A model generated the notes under the pieces. The model was not told where the DNA came from, did no database searches, and saw nothing but the letters and a program-made list of their open reading frames with translations. Positions 15,884-24,865 of a stretch of DNA of 64,000 nucleotides are shown here, piece after piece; within the stretch, counting starts at the first letter, position 1; each line of letters starts with the position of its first letter. Both the position numbers and the translations under genes were made by a program. The stretch spans positions 223,507 through 287,506 of the forward strand of contig NZ_LMKW01000009.1 in the NCBI RefSeq assembly GCF_001421745.1, written 5' to 3'. The stretch is from Sphingomonas sp. Leaf230. GTDB lineage: Bacteria; Pseudomonadota; Alphaproteobacteria; Sphingomonadales; Sphingomonadaceae.

Positions 15884-17646
15884 TGGCGGAGGGTACGGCC
15901 CCGTCGCTGCTCCGCGACGGCGTCGTATTGCTCGGGTTCGGGCTGATGTTCGTGCTGCTGTTCCGCCGGCTCGGGCTCGGCGCGACGCTGGGGTATCTGG
16001 TCGCGGGTGCGGTCGTCGGGCCGCATGTGCTGGGGCTGGTCGGCGACGCGGAGTCGAAGCTCGGGTTTGCCGAACTCGGCATAACGCTACTCCTGTTCAT
16101 CGTCGGGCTCGAACTGAACCCGTCGCGGCTTTGGAAGATGAAGGAGGAGATCTTCGGTCTCGGCCTGCTCCAGGTCGCGATCTGCGGCCTCGCGATCACC
16201 GCGATCGTCTGGGTCGGTGCGAAGTTCTCGCTCCCCGCGGCGCTCGCGCTCGGCCTGCCGCTCGCGCTGTCGTCGACCGCGCAGGTGCTGCCGATGCTGC
16301 GGTCTTCGGGGCGGATGCGCACCCCGTTCGGCGAGCGCGCGTTCTCGATCCTGCTGTTCCAGGATCTCTCTATCGTTCCGCTCATCACGATCGTGGCAGC
16401 GATGAGCCGCAATCCCGCCGATGCCAACGCGCCTCCCGGCTGGTTGCTCGCGATCTATACGGTGCTCGCGGTCGTCGGGCTCGTCGTCGCAGGGCGCTTC
16501 CTGTTGCGCCCGTTCTTTCGCCTCATCGGCAATCTGGGCGAGCGCGAGATGTTCGTGTTTGCCGGCCTCTTTACGGTCATTGCCAGCGCCGCGATCATGG
16601 AATGGCTCGGGCTGTCGACTGCGCTCGGCGCGTTCATCGCCGGCGTCATGCTTGCGGACAGCCCGTATCGGCATGAGCTCGAAGCCGATGTCGAGCCGTT
16701 CCGCTCGATCCTGCTCGGCCTCTTCTTCCTCGCGGTCGGCATGGTGCTCGATCTCAACGCGATCGCCGAACGCCCGGTCTTCGTGATGGCAATGGCCGCC
16801 GCGCTGATCGCCACCAAGACCAGCGTGATCATGCTGATCGGCATGGCGTTCAAGATGACGTGGCGGCAGGCGTTCGCGCTGGGGCTGCTGCTGAGCCAAG
16901 GCGGCGAGTTCGGCTTCGTGCTGTTCGCGCAGGCGCAGGCCGGGCTGCTGATCGAACCGCAGGCGGCGAGCCTGTTCGGCGCGATCATCACGCTGTCGAT
17001 GGCGACGACGCCGTTCCTGATGGGGATCACGCGGCGCTTCCGCACCGAGCCGATCGCCGAGGGGCAGGAGCGCGACGGCCCCAAGGTCGACGGTGCGAAC
17101 GCGATCATCGTCGGCTATGGCCGGTTCGGCCAGACGGTCGGCCAGATGCTGCTCGCGCAGGATATCCCGGTTACGCTGATCGACACCGATATCGAGATGA
17201 TCGACATCGCGGGCGAGTTCGGCGCGAAGGTCTATTACGGCGACGGCACGCGGCTCGACCTGTTGCGGCAGGCAGGCGCGGCGGAGGCGGAGATCATCTG
17301 CTTCTGCATGGACGGCGATCAGCTCGATCCTGACACGATCGAGGGTGTGCACGAGGCTTTCCCCGACGCCGCGATCTACGTCCGCGCGTTCGATCGCCGT
17401 GCACTGGTGAAGTTGAAGAACACGTCGGCGACCGCGGTGGTGCGCGAAGTGATGGAGTCCGCGGTGAAGATGGCGCGCCTGGCGTTGCGCGGGCTGGATG
17501 TGTCGCCGGCCGATATCGACCGTGCGGAGGAGCAATACCGGTCGCGCGACAAGGAGCGGTTGCAGTTGCAGATCGACTCCGGCGACATGCGCGCGGCACG
17601 TGCGGAGACCGCCAAACGCTTTCCCTGGGGGAATGATACGCAATGA
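15883..17646 (+). CDS. Kef-type cation/proton antiporter with TrkA-N domain
   Basis: A 587-residue inner-membrane transporter. The first 390 residues form the CPA2 membrane domain of about 12 segments (for example LRDGVVLLGFGLMFVLLFRR, ELGITLLLFIVGLELNPSRLW, LGAFIAGVMLADSPYRHELE). A cytoplasmic Rossmann RCK/TrkA-N domain follows: ANAIIVGYGRFGQTVGQMLL with the GxGxxG nucleotide motif, then VTLIDTDIEMID. This is the KefB/KefC layout for potassium efflux under electrophile stress. The ATG is in a TGATG overlap; the longer frame upstream is out of register with the scaffold-like gene. Confidence 0.92.
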   Translation: MAEGTAPSLLRDGVVLLGFGLMFVLLFRRLGLGATLGYLVAGAVVGPHVLGLVGDAESKLGFAELGITLLLFIVGLELNPSRLWKMKEEIFGLGLLQVAICGLAITAIVWVGAKFSLPAALALGLPLALSSTAQVLPMLRSSGRMRTPFGERAFSILLFQDLSIVPLITIVAAMSRNPADANAPPGWLLAIYTVLAVVGLVVAGRFLLRPFFRLIGNLGEREMFVFAGLFTVIASAAIMEWLGLSTALGAFIAGVMLADSPYRHELEADVEPFRSILLGLFFLAVGMVLDLNAIAERPVFVMAMAAALIATKTSVIMLIGMAFKMTWRQAFALGLLLSQGGEFGFVLFAQAQAGLLIEPQAASLFGAIITLSMATTPFLMGITRRFRTEPIAEGQERDGPKVDGANAIIVGYGRFGQTVGQMLLAQDIPVTLIDTDIEMIDIAGEFGAKVYYGDGTRLDLLRQAGAAEAEIICFCMDGDQLDPDTIEGVHEAFPDAAIYVRAFDRRALVKLKNTSATAVVREVMESAVKMARLALRGLDVSPADIDRAEEQYRSRDKERLQLQIDSGDMRAARAETAKRFPWGNDTQ

Positions 17647-17972
17647 TTATTGCCATTCTTGCGGCCTTGTCGGGCGCGATCGCGGTCGCTGCGGGGGCGT
17701 TCGGCGCGCATTGGGCGGGTGATGCTGCGCGTGAGTTGTTGAAGACCGGCAGCCATTATCAACTGGTCCACGCGGTCGCGGCGCTGGTTGCCCTCAAGAT
17801 GGATGCACGTGGCCCGGCTTGGCTCTTCGTTGTCGGTGGTTTGCTCTTCGCTGGATCGCTTTACGGCCTGGCTGCCGGTGGTGGGCGATGGCTCGGTCCA
17901 ATCACGCCGATTGGTGGGGCGTTGCTGATCGGCGGGTGGTTGTGGCTGGCTTGGAGCGCGGCCCGCCCCTAG
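17643..17972 (+). CDS. DUF423 family membrane protein
   Basis: A 109-residue protein with four hydrophobic segments and the DUF423 pattern GAFGAHWAGD...TGSHYQLVHAVAALVAL and GSLYGLAAGGGRWLGPITPIGGALLIGGW. Function is unknown. The start overlaps the antiporter stop by 4 bp (ATGA), so it closes the rightward operon, which ends at a REP-like hairpin. Confidence 0.9.
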   Translation: MIIAILAALSGAIAVAAGAFGAHWAGDAARELLKTGSHYQLVHAVAALVALKMDARGPAWLFVVGGLLFAGSLYGLAAGGGRWLGPITPIGGALLIGGWLWLAWSAARP

Positions 17973-17975
17973 CAG

Positions 17976-18037
17976 AATTGTTTCCCCGCGAAGGCGGGGA
18001 CCCAGTCTGGGCACCCGCCTTCGCGGGTGAACAAAAT
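17976..18037. repeat. Dispersed palindromic repeat (REP-like), copy 3, and terminator
   Basis: TTGTTTCCCCGCGAAGGCGG (then GGACCCAGTCTGG) and CCCGCCTTCGCGGGTGAACA form a near-perfect inverted repeat bounded by AATT on both sides. It separates the convergent DUF423 and DUF2256 genes and can fold into a strong hairpin in either transcript. Its left half matches the copy at 13,529 with one difference over about 30 bp. Confidence 0.75.
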
Positions 18038-18056
18038 TCTTACTGGTACTTTGGCG

Positions 18057-18197
18057 CTACCGCTTCTTCCGGCACGCGTCCGAACAGTAGATCACGCTGT
18101 CCCAGTCGCGTGCCCATTTCTTCCGCCACGTGAACGGCCGCTCGCATGCCGGGCAGATCTTGGTCGGCAAATTCTGCTTGGCGACACCGTTTGGCAT
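18057..18197 (-). CDS. DUF2256 small zinc-ribbon-like protein
   Basis: A 46-residue protein ([20 protein letters not shown], then [20 protein letters not shown] and ACRKKR). The pattern [15 protein letters not shown]...YCSDAC is that of DUF2256, four cysteines probably binding zinc. It is too short for ordinary gene calls but clear by motif. Its ATG overlaps the aroB stop by 4 bp, so it is the last gene of the aroK-aroB operon. Confidence 0.88.
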   Translation of the reverse strand: MPNGVAKQNLPTKICPACERPFTWRKKWARDWDSVIYCSDACRKKR

Positions 18198-19297
18198 CAG
18201 CGGGGCTGCGCGTCGAGGAAGGTCTCGACGTCGGCGAGATCGACCGTCTTGTCGAGATACGTCTGGCCGATCCCGCGCGCGAGCAGGAAGGGGAGGGTGC
18301 CCGCCGCCATCTTCTTGTCGTGCCGCATGTGATCGACCAGCCGCTCACCGCTCGCGCCGATCTTCGCTGCCGCGAGACCGTCCGGGAGCCCAACGTCGCG
18401 CCAGTGGGCGGCAACACGCTCCGCATCCTGACCCGGGCAAATCCCCTTTGATGCCGAGAACCCGAACGCCAGCGAACAGCCCGCCGCGACACCTTCGCCG
18501 TGGATCAGCGCCTGCGAGAACCCGGTCTCCGCCTCCAGCGCATGGCCGAACGTGTGCCCGAGATTGAGCAACGCTCGGATGCCGTTCGTCTCATGCTCGT
18601 CAGCCGCGACGATCCGCGCCTTGGCCGAAACGCTGTGTGCGATCGCGTACTCACGCAGCCCGATGTCACCGCCCAGCAACGCGGCACCGTTCGCCTCGCA
18701 CCATTCGAAGAACGCGAAGTCGTCGATCAGGCCGTATTTCACGACCTCGGCATATCCAGCGCGCAGCTCGCGGATCGGCAGCGTGTCGAGCACCTGCGGG
18801 TCGATCAGCACCATCACCGGCTGGTGGAACGCGCCGATCAGGTTTTTCCCGGCCTTCGTGTTGATTGCGGTCTTGCCGCCGACCGAACTGTCGACCTGCG
18901 CGAGCAGGCTCGTCGGGATCTGGACGAAGTTGCACCCGCGCTTGAGGATCGAGCAGGCGAACCCGACTAGGTCGCCCATCACGCCCCCACCGAGCGCCAC
19001 GACGTGATCGCCGCGCTCGACGCCGAGTTCGAGTAGCCGGTTGCACAGCATCTCCAGCGTCGCCCAGCTCTTGCTGCCCTCACCGGGTGCCAGCACGATC
19101 GCCTCGGATCCAATCCCCGCCGCGGTCAGCGAAGCCTGCAAGGTCGCGAGGTGAACCGACAAATTCTCGTCGGTTACGATCGCCACGCGACGGCCTTTAG
19201 CAAGCGGCGCAAGGAACTCGCCGGCCCTCGCGAGCAATCCGGCTTCGATATGGATCGGATAGGTCCGCGCACCCAGTTCGACGGTAACGGTCTTCAT
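18197..19297 (-). CDS. aroB: 3-dehydroquinate synthase
   Basis: A 366-residue NAD- and metal-dependent enzyme of the shikimate pathway. Family segments include [73 protein letters not shown], and the metal ligands in [20 protein letters not shown] and IHGEGVAAG. The ATG at 19297 lies in an ATGA overlap with the aroK stop; the longer upstream frame is inside aroK. Confidence 0.97.
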   Translation of the reverse strand: MKTVTVELGARTYPIHIEAGLLARAGEFLAPLAKGRRVAIVTDENLSVHLATLQASLTAAGIGSEAIVLAPGEGSKSWATLEMLCNRLLELGVERGDHVVALGGGVMGDLVGFACSILKRGCNFVQIPTSLLAQVDSSVGGKTAINTKAGKNLIGAFHQPVMVLIDPQVLDTLPIRELRAGYAEVVKYGLIDDFAFFEWCEANGAALLGGDIGLREYAIAHSVSAKARIVAADEHETNGIRALLNLGHTFGHALEAETGFSQALIHGEGVAAGCSLAFGFSASKGICPGQDAERVAAHWRDVGLPDGLAAAKIGASGERLVDHMRHDKKMAAGTLPFLLARGIGQTYLDKTVDLADVETFLDAQPR

Positions 19298-19857
19298 CGG
19301 CCAAGCGCCCTCAGGATAGCGGCGACGGTCGCTTCGTGCGGCGTCTTGTTGCTGACAATATGGATGTGCGCCTGCGCGTAGATCGGGTTGCGGACGCGCG
19401 CCAGTTCGGCGAGCACTTTCCCCGCGTCGCGATTGCGCAGCAGCGGGCGGGTGTCGCGCCGTCCTACGCGCTCGACCAGGATGTCGGGATGCGCGCTGAG
19501 CCACACCGACACCGCATCGCGCAGGATCAGCGCCCGCGTGTCGTCGTTGATGAACGCGCCGCCGCCGGTCGCGATGATCTTGGGCGTACCGTCGATCAGC
19601 CGCGCGATCACGCGGCGCTCGCCATCGCGGAAATATTCCTCGCCGTATTTGGCGAAGATCTCGGCGACGGTCATCCCCGACGCGGCCTCGATCTCGTGGT
19701 CGGCATCGACGAACGGCAGGTTCATGCGCAGCGCGAGGCGGCGGCCGACGGTGGTCTTGCCGACGCCCATCAGCCCGACGAGCACGATCGGGCGATCGAT
19801 CGGGGCAGGGCGGCGACCGCCCGAGGGTCCGCCGGAAGGGTTGTGGCTTTGCAACAT
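19294..19857 (-). CDS. aroK: Shikimate kinase
   Basis: A 187-residue P-loop kinase, third from last in the shikimate pathway. After a Pro/Gly-rich N-terminal tail (MLQSHNPSGGPSGGRRPAP) the fold begins PIVLVGLMGVGKTTVGRRLA (Walker A), followed by FVDADHEIE (shikimate-binding Asp), EYFRDGERRVI, IIATGGGAF and the lid RRDTRPLLRN. The start at 19857 is the likeliest of several upstream methionines because it follows the gene gap and leaves the usual short tail. Confidence 0.95.
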   Translation of the reverse strand: MLQSHNPSGGPSGGRRPAPIDRPIVLVGLMGVGKTTVGRRLALRMNLPFVDADHEIEAASGMTVAEIFAKYGEEYFRDGERRVIARLIDGTPKIIATGGGAFINDDTRALILRDAVSVWLSAHPDILVERVGRRDTRPLLRNRDAGKVLAELARVRNPIYAQAHIHIVSNKTPHEATVAAILRALGR

Positions 19858-19960
19858 CGTAGCCCGCGCTATACAGCGGCTCCGCGCGAGGGCAAAAGCT
19901 CTTGGCGCGCGATATTTCGCCGATCGTTCACTACCCCCGTCCACTACAAGGTTACGTCGC

Positions 19961-20095
19961 ATGTCCCGTTTCATCGTCTCGGTCGTCGTCGTTCTTGTGG
20001 TCGTGGTCGGCGGCCTGTTCCTGTTGGCAGGGCGCGCGACCGAGCGTCCGCAGAGCCACGTCGAAAAGGCCGTGACGCTTGCGAACCTCTCTTAA
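19961..20095 (+). CDS. Small single-pass membrane protein, 44 residues
   Basis: MSRFIVSVVVVLVVVVGGLF starts a 44-residue product with one strongly hydrophobic segment of about 20 residues and a short polar tail (AGRATERPQSHVEKAVTLANLS). The next gene's TTG start lies inside its last codons, so the two look co-translated. I do not recognise a family; the conserved adjacency to the following exported protein suggests shared function. Confidence 0.65.
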   Translation: MSRFIVSVVVVLVVVVGGLFLLAGRATERPQSHVEKAVTLANLS

Positions 20096-21914
20096 GGTAT
20101 CCTTAGCGGCGGCGGTTGCCGTCGGAGCCTTGGTCGCGCTGGCACCGGCGATCGGACAGGATCGCCCCGAATCGATCCTGCCGCCGGGGTTCGGCGAGCC
20201 GACGCCTGCGCCCGCACCGCGACCGACACCGCCTGCCGGTACGCAGGCGGCACGTCCGACCGATCCCGCGCAGCCGGCCGCTCCGGCTCCGGCACCCGCG
20301 CAACCGGGTGCGATGACCCAGCCGTTGCCGCCGACGACGCCGGGCGATGCGCCGCTGGTGCCCCCTGTCGCGACGCCTGCGCCGGTCGATCCGGCCGTGC
20401 TCGCGCAGTACGAGATGCCGGCGTCCGCGCGGCGCTCGCTCGCGACGGTAGGGCCAGTCACGGCGAGCGAAGGCGGGCTTGATACCGATGCCTTCGGTGA
20501 GGCGGACGGCCAATATGTCGAGACGCTGATGCGCCGCCTCAGTGCGCCGCTCCCGTCGCGCTGGATGTCGATCCTGCTGCGGCGCGCGCTGGTGTCGCAT
20601 GTCGATACGCCCAGCCGCACCAACGGCGCTGACTTCGCTGCCGAACGCGCGTGGCTGTTGCTGCGCATGGGCGAATCGGTCGCGGCGCGCGCGGTCGCGC
20701 AGAACGTCGACACCGACAATTACACGCCGAAGCTTTATCAGGTCGCGATGAACACTGCGCTGGCAACCGGCGATCCGGCGGGCCTGTGCCCGCTGGTCAC
20801 GGGGGCGATGCGCTATGCCCCGGCGCGGGGCTGGACGATGGCGCAGGCGATGTGCGCCGGGCTGTCGGGCAATCCCGCGCAGGCCAGCCCGCTGATCGCG
20901 ACCGCCAAGCGTCGCAACGTCGCCAGCGGCGTCGACCTGCTGCTCGCACAGAAAGTCGTCGGTGCGGGCGCGCAAGGGCGTCAGGCCGTGACGATCGAAT
21001 GGGACGGCGTCGACCGGCTGACCGCGTGGCGGTTCGGCCTCGCGATGGCGACCGGCGTTACGGTACCCGACGAGTTGTACGGCACGGCGGGTCCGCAGGT
21101 GAAATACTGGCAGGCGCTGTCGCCCTCCGTTGCGCTCGGCGATCGGCTGGCCCCGGCCGAGGCTGCGGCGGGGCAGGGCGTGCTGTCCAGCGCGGCGCTC
21201 GTCGATCTCTACGCTGCGGCGGCGACCGACGACGATACGCAGAGTGGCGCGACCGCGACCGCCAACGATCTCCAGACCGCCTATGCGGATCGCAACCCGG
21301 ATTCGCGGCTCACCGCGCTGCGTCAGTTGTGGGGCGGCGCGAACGCGCGTCCGAGCTATGCGCGGCTGGTGCTGACCGCGCGGGCGGCTTCGCGGTTGAA
21401 CCCCAATCTTGCGAAGGCCGACGCCGATCTGCTGGTCGCTTCGATGCTGTCCGCGGGGCTCGATCGCACCGCGGCACGCTGGCTGGGCTCGGTACCCGCC
21501 GGCAGCGACGCCTGGGCGATGATAATGCTCAGCGATCCCGATGCGTATCGCCGCCTGAGCTATTCCGACCTTGCGTCCTACACCGGTGGCGAAGGCGATT
21601 CGGCGTTGAAGCAGCGCATGTTGTTCGCAGGGTTGGCAGGCCTCGGTCGCCTTAACCAAGGCGATATCGAGCGCGCAGCCCAGTCGCTCGGCGTTCGCAT
21701 CGGCACGGACAATGCCTGGACTCGCGCGCTCGATCGCGCTGCCCGCGACGGCCAGGCCGGGACAGTCGTCCTGCTCGCGGCGGTCGGCATGCAGGCGGCA
21801 AGCTGGAAGGACATCCCCCCGGAAGCGCTGTACCGCATCGTCGGTGCACTGCGCGGCGTCGGTCTCGACGGCGAGGCGCGGATGATCGCTTCCGAGGCGC
21901 TCGCGCGCGCGTGA
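20079..21914 (+). CDS. Conserved exported protein, 611 residues, unknown function
   Basis: Begins MRTSLKVSLAAAVAVGALVA LAPAIGQ-type signal peptide, then a long Pro/Ala-rich linker (about residues 35-110), then an alpha-helical body with many Ala/Leu helices (for example NGADFAAERAWLLLRMGESV and ALVDLYAAAATDD) that resembles a helical-repeat solenoid. No enzyme motif is seen. The TTG start at 20079 overlaps the small membrane gene by 17 bp and its stop overlaps the xerD-like start by 4 bp, so this is one transcript. It looks like a sphingomonad-specific envelope protein; the repeat reading is an impression. Confidence 0.75.
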   Translation: MRTSLKVSLAAAVAVGALVALAPAIGQDRPESILPPGFGEPTPAPAPRPTPPAGTQAARPTDPAQPAAPAPAPAQPGAMTQPLPPTTPGDAPLVPPVATPAPVDPAVLAQYEMPASARRSLATVGPVTASEGGLDTDAFGEADGQYVETLMRRLSAPLPSRWMSILLRRALVSHVDTPSRTNGADFAAERAWLLLRMGESVAARAVAQNVDTDNYTPKLYQVAMNTALATGDPAGLCPLVTGAMRYAPARGWTMAQAMCAGLSGNPAQASPLIATAKRRNVASGVDLLLAQKVVGAGAQGRQAVTIEWDGVDRLTAWRFGLAMATGVTVPDELYGTAGPQVKYWQALSPSVALGDRLAPAEAAAGQGVLSSAALVDLYAAAATDDDTQSGATATANDLQTAYADRNPDSRLTALRQLWGGANARPSYARLVLTARAASRLNPNLAKADADLLVASMLSAGLDRTAARWLGSVPAGSDAWAMIMLSDPDAYRRLSYSDLASYTGGEGDSALKQRMLFAGLAGLGRLNQGDIERAAQSLGVRIGTDNAWTRALDRAARDGQAGTVVLLAAVGMQAASWKDIPPEALYRIVGALRGVGLDGEARMIASEALARA

Positions 21915-22810
21915 GCCACGGTAGCGATCGTGCGCTGATCGATCGGTTCCTGGAAATGATGACCGCGGAGGTCGGTGCCGCGGCCAACACGGTGGCGGCG
22001 TATCGCAGTGACCTGACGCTCGCCTCGCAAGCGCTGGAAGGCGGATTGGCCGACGCGGATGCCGACGCGCTGGCCAAGCTCGCGAGCGGGTGGTCGGCCT
22101 TGTCCCGCTCGACCGTAGGCCGAAAGTCCGCCTCGCTCCGCCGCTTCTTCGCGTTCCTCGCCGATGAAGGCTACCGCGCGGACGATCCCGGCAAGGCGCT
22201 CCCGCGGCCGGGCACGGCACGCACCTTGCCGAAAATCCTCAGCCACGCCGATGTCGACCGCCTTTTCGCCGCGATCGCCGAGCGTGCCGCCCGCGATCCG
22301 CTCGACTCCAACGACCTGCGCCTTTCCGCCTTGTTCGAACTTCTCTACGGCTCCGGCCTGCGCGCGACCGAACTGGTCAGTCTGCCGCGCAACGCGGTCC
22401 ATCCCGACCGCCCGTTCCTGATCCTGCGCGGCAAGGGCGGGCGTGAGCGGCTCGTCCCGATCTCCGACCGAGCGCGCGCTGCGGTCGCGGTTTGGCGCAC
22501 CCACGTCGCAACCGACCGGCTCTGGCTGTTCCCCTCGGGCAAGGGTCATCTGTCGCGCATCCGCCTGTATCAACTCGTGAAGGCGATCGCCGCCGAGGCA
22601 GGCATCCCCCCCGACCGCGTCAGCCCGCACGTCCTGCGTCACGCCTTCGCCACGCATCTGCTCGCCGGCGGTGCGGATCTGCGCGCGCTGCAATCGATGC
22701 TCGGCCACGCCGATATTGCCACCACCGAGATCTACACGCACGTCGATTCGAGCCGCCTCGTCGAGCTCGTCAACACGCGTCACCCTTTGGCGGACTTGCC
22801 GCCGCGTTGA
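21911..22810 (+). CDS. xerD: Tyrosine recombinase XerC/XerD type
   Basis: A 299-residue site-specific recombinase. The N-terminal SAM-like domain (LIDRFLEMMTAEVGAAANTVAAYRSDL) is followed by the catalytic domain with LLYGSGLRATELVSL (Arg), GKGGRERLVPI (Lys), SPHVLRHAFATHLL (His-x-x-Arg), LGHADIATTEIYTHV (His and nucleophile Tyr). This is the chromosome-dimer resolution type, and XerD rather than XerC is suggested by overall similarity, not proved. The GTG start is in a GTGA overlap with the preceding gene. Confidence 0.9.
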   Translation: MSHGSDRALIDRFLEMMTAEVGAAANTVAAYRSDLTLASQALEGGLADADADALAKLASGWSALSRSTVGRKSASLRRFFAFLADEGYRADDPGKALPRPGTARTLPKILSHADVDRLFAAIAERAARDPLDSNDLRLSALFELLYGSGLRATELVSLPRNAVHPDRPFLILRGKGGRERLVPISDRARAAVAVWRTHVATDRLWLFPSGKGHLSRIRLYQLVKAIAAEAGIPPDRVSPHVLRHAFATHLLAGGADLRALQSMLGHADIATTEIYTHVDSSRLVELVNTRHPLADLPPR

Positions 22811-22841
22811 CGCGGGCGGCGCCGCACCGTAACCGCCGCTG

Positions 22842-23789
22842 ATGCCAAGCTTCCTCGACTTCGAGAAACCGATCGCCGAACTCCAGGGCCGGATCGACGA
22901 ACTCCGCGACACCGCCGCCGAAGGCAGCGTCGACCTAGCCGCCGACATCGCCCGCTTGCAGGCGAAGTCCGACAAGCTGCTGAAGGACACCTTCGCGCGG
23001 CTGACGCCGTGGCAGAAGACGCAGGTCGCCCGCCATCCCGAGCGTCCGCACTTCAAGGATTACGTAGCCGCGCTGTTCGACGAGTTCGTGCCGCTCGCTG
23101 GCGACCGCGCCTTCGGCGACGACCAGGCGATCATCGGCGGCTTCGCGACGTTCCGCGGGCGTAAGATCATGGTGCTCGGTCATGAGAAGGGCGACGATAC
23201 CGCCAGCCGCCTCCGCCACAATTTCGGCATGGGCAAGCCCGAGGGCTACCGGAAAGCGATCCGCTTGGTCGAACTCGCCAACCGATTCGGCCTGCCGATC
23301 ATCACGTTGGTCGACACCTCTGGCGCGTTCCCCGGCATCCAGGCCGAAGAGCGTGGTCAAGCCGAGGCGATCGCCCGCTCGACCGAAGCCTGCCTCAACG
23401 CCGGAGTTCCGATTGTCTCGGCGATCGTCGGCGAAGGCGGCTCGGGCGGCGCGGTCGCGCTTGCCGCGGGCAACCGTGTGCTGATGTTCGAACACGCGAT
23501 CTATTCGGTGATCAGCCCGGAAGGCTGTGCCTCGATCCTGTGGCGCACCGCCGACAAGGCGCCCGAGGCGGCGGAAGCGATGCGCATCACCGCGCAAGAC
23601 CTGAAATCGTTCGGCGTGATCGACGATATCGTCCCCGAGCCGCTGGGTGGCGCGCACCGCGACCGCGCGGCCGCGATCGAGTCGCTGGCCGATGCGCTGT
23701 CGTCTGCGCTCAGGGACCTTGCCCCGCTCACACCGAGCGAGCTTCGCAAGGACCGCCAGGCCAAGTTCCTCAAGATGGGCCGTCTCTGA
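22842..23789 (+). CDS. accA: Acetyl-CoA carboxylase carboxyltransferase subunit alpha
   Basis: A 315-residue subunit of acetyl-CoA carboxylase, the first step of fatty-acid synthesis. Begins MPSFLDFEKPIAELQGRIDEL and shows DKLLKDTFARLTPWQKTQVARHPERPH, GHEKGDDTASRLRHNFGMGKPEGYRKA, TLVDTSGAFPGIQAEERGQAEAIA and IVGEGGSGGAVALAAGNRVLM. It is followed by a clear terminator. Confidence 0.97.
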   Translation: MPSFLDFEKPIAELQGRIDELRDTAAEGSVDLAADIARLQAKSDKLLKDTFARLTPWQKTQVARHPERPHFKDYVAALFDEFVPLAGDRAFGDDQAIIGGFATFRGRKIMVLGHEKGDDTASRLRHNFGMGKPEGYRKAIRLVELANRFGLPIITLVDTSGAFPGIQAEERGQAEAIARSTEACLNAGVPIVSAIVGEGGSGGAVALAAGNRVLMFEHAIYSVISPEGCASILWRTADKAPEAAEAMRITAQDLKSFGVIDDIVPEPLGGAHRDRAAAIESLADALSSALRDLAPLTPSELRKDRQAKFLKMGRL

Positions 23790-23798
23790 GCCACGCAG

Positions 23799-23832
23799 AA
23801 AGGGCGGCAGAACCGAGGTTCCGCCGCCCTTT
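23799..23832 (+). terminator. Intrinsic terminator after accA
   Basis: AAAGGGCGGC, AGAAC, CGAG, GTTC, CGCCGCCCTTT forms a long hairpin with AAA/TTT flanks, 10 bp after the accA stop. Confidence 0.85.
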
Positions 23833-23889
23833 GAACTCGCAAGTCGTGCCGGAGAGCGGTCGCGATTGCGCCACTCTCCAGCGCGATGA

Positions 23890-24063
23890 TTACGTGGTCG
23901 AGGTGTTCAGCTTGGTCGAGACGTTGTTGAACGTCTTGGTCAGGCTGGTGCCCAGGCCCTGCATCGCGGCAATTGCGGCAACGGCGATCAGCGCGGCGAT
24001 CAGGCCGTATTCGATTGCGGTCGCACCCTTGGAATTCTTGAAAAACTTGCGGATCGTCTTCAT
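23890..24063 (-). CDS. Flp/Fap-type pilin
   Basis: A 57-residue prepilin: MKTIRKFFKNSKGATAIEYG, then LIAALIAVAAIAAMQGLGTS and a Thr/Ser-rich tail. The G/ATAIEYGL prepilin-peptidase site and following hydrophobic helix define Flp pilins of tight-adherence (Tad) pili. The start is the methionine just before the short basic leader; a longer frame upstream lacks support. No tad assembly genes are in the window. Confidence 0.93.
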   Translation of the reverse strand: MKTIRKFFKNSKGATAIEYGLIAALIAVAAIAAMQGLGTSLTKTFNNVSTKLNTSTT

Positions 24064-24189
24064 TCCGGTCTCCATCGTTTCGATTGCGTCTGTGTCACCC
24101 GGCTGCACCGGACGGACCGGATCAGCGATTTGAGGGATACAAGTGGTTGGTTGAGAAAGGTTTAAGGTGGGCGCCGTTTCTTTTGCGGA

Positions 24190-24393
24190 TCAGCGCGCGT
24201 TGGCGACCTTCGAGTTGACGTTGCCCCACATGCCCGTCGTCGTATCGGCAAGCGCGGTGAGGCCGGCGATCATCGCGATCACGACCAGCGCGATAATGAG
24301 CCCGTATTCGATCGCGGTCGCCCCCCGTCTTTCGCGCATTACGCGCGCGATCGTTCGGATGACGGCATGCGTCGCGACGGATATAGGGCTCAT
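24190..24393 (-). CDS. Flp family pilin-like protein
   Basis: A 67-residue protein with a leader of about 22 residues (MSPISVATHAVIRTIARVMR), the ERRGATAIEYGLIIALVVIA prepilin motif and a short tail (GMWGNVNSKVANAR). It is a second, divergent Flp-like pilin 127 bp upstream of the first and in the same direction. The longer basic leader suggests a minor pilin or pseudopilin. Confidence 0.88.
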   Translation of the reverse strand: MSPISVATHAVIRTIARVMRERRGATAIEYGLIIALVVIAMIAGLTALADTTTGMWGNVNSKVANAR

Positions 24394-24424
24394 GAATGCG
24401 GTCTAGTCGCGGGGAAATTAAGGA

Positions 24425-24865
24425 ATGACCAACGATCCGCCCGTATCGGTACCGATGCCCGCTGCGTCGTTGCTACTGCCCGTCGTAGCGGCCGCATTGG
24501 TCGATCTCGAAGGCCGCGTGCTTTTGCAGCAACGTCCGGAAGGCAAGTCGCTTGCCGGCCTCTGGGAGTTCCCTGGCGGCAAGATCGAGCCTGGCGAAAC
24601 TCCCGAGGCTGCCCTGATCCGCGAACTCGAGGAGGAACTGGCGATCGTCGTGCCGCACGCGTGCCTCGCGCCCGCGACGTTCGCCAGCGCGCCGCTCGGC
24701 GATCGCCATTTGCTGTTGTTGCTCTACATCACGCGCAAATGGACCGGCGTGCCGCGCGCGCTCGAAGCGACCGCGCTACGCTGGGTGAGGCCGAACGAGA
24801 TGCACGCCCTGCCGATGCCGCCCGCCGATCGCCCGCTGATCGGTCTCTTGGATGCGCTGATCTGA
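24425..24865 (+). CDS. mutT: Nudix hydrolase, MutT type (8-oxo-dGTP diphosphatase)
   Basis: A 146-residue protein with the Nudix box GGKIEPGETPEAALIRELEEEL near residues 49-70, preceded by RVLLQQRPEGKSLAGLWEFP as in MutT. It would remove oxidised dGTP from the nucleotide pool. The last box positions (EEELAI) are intact. It stands alone between the pilins and an intergenic stretch. Confidence 0.9.
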   Translation: MTNDPPVSVPMPAASLLLPVVAAALVDLEGRVLLQQRPEGKSLAGLWEFPGGKIEPGETPEAALIRELEEELAIVVPHACLAPATFASAPLGDRHLLLLLYITRKWTGVPRALEATALRWVRPNEMHALPMPPADRPLIGLLDALI

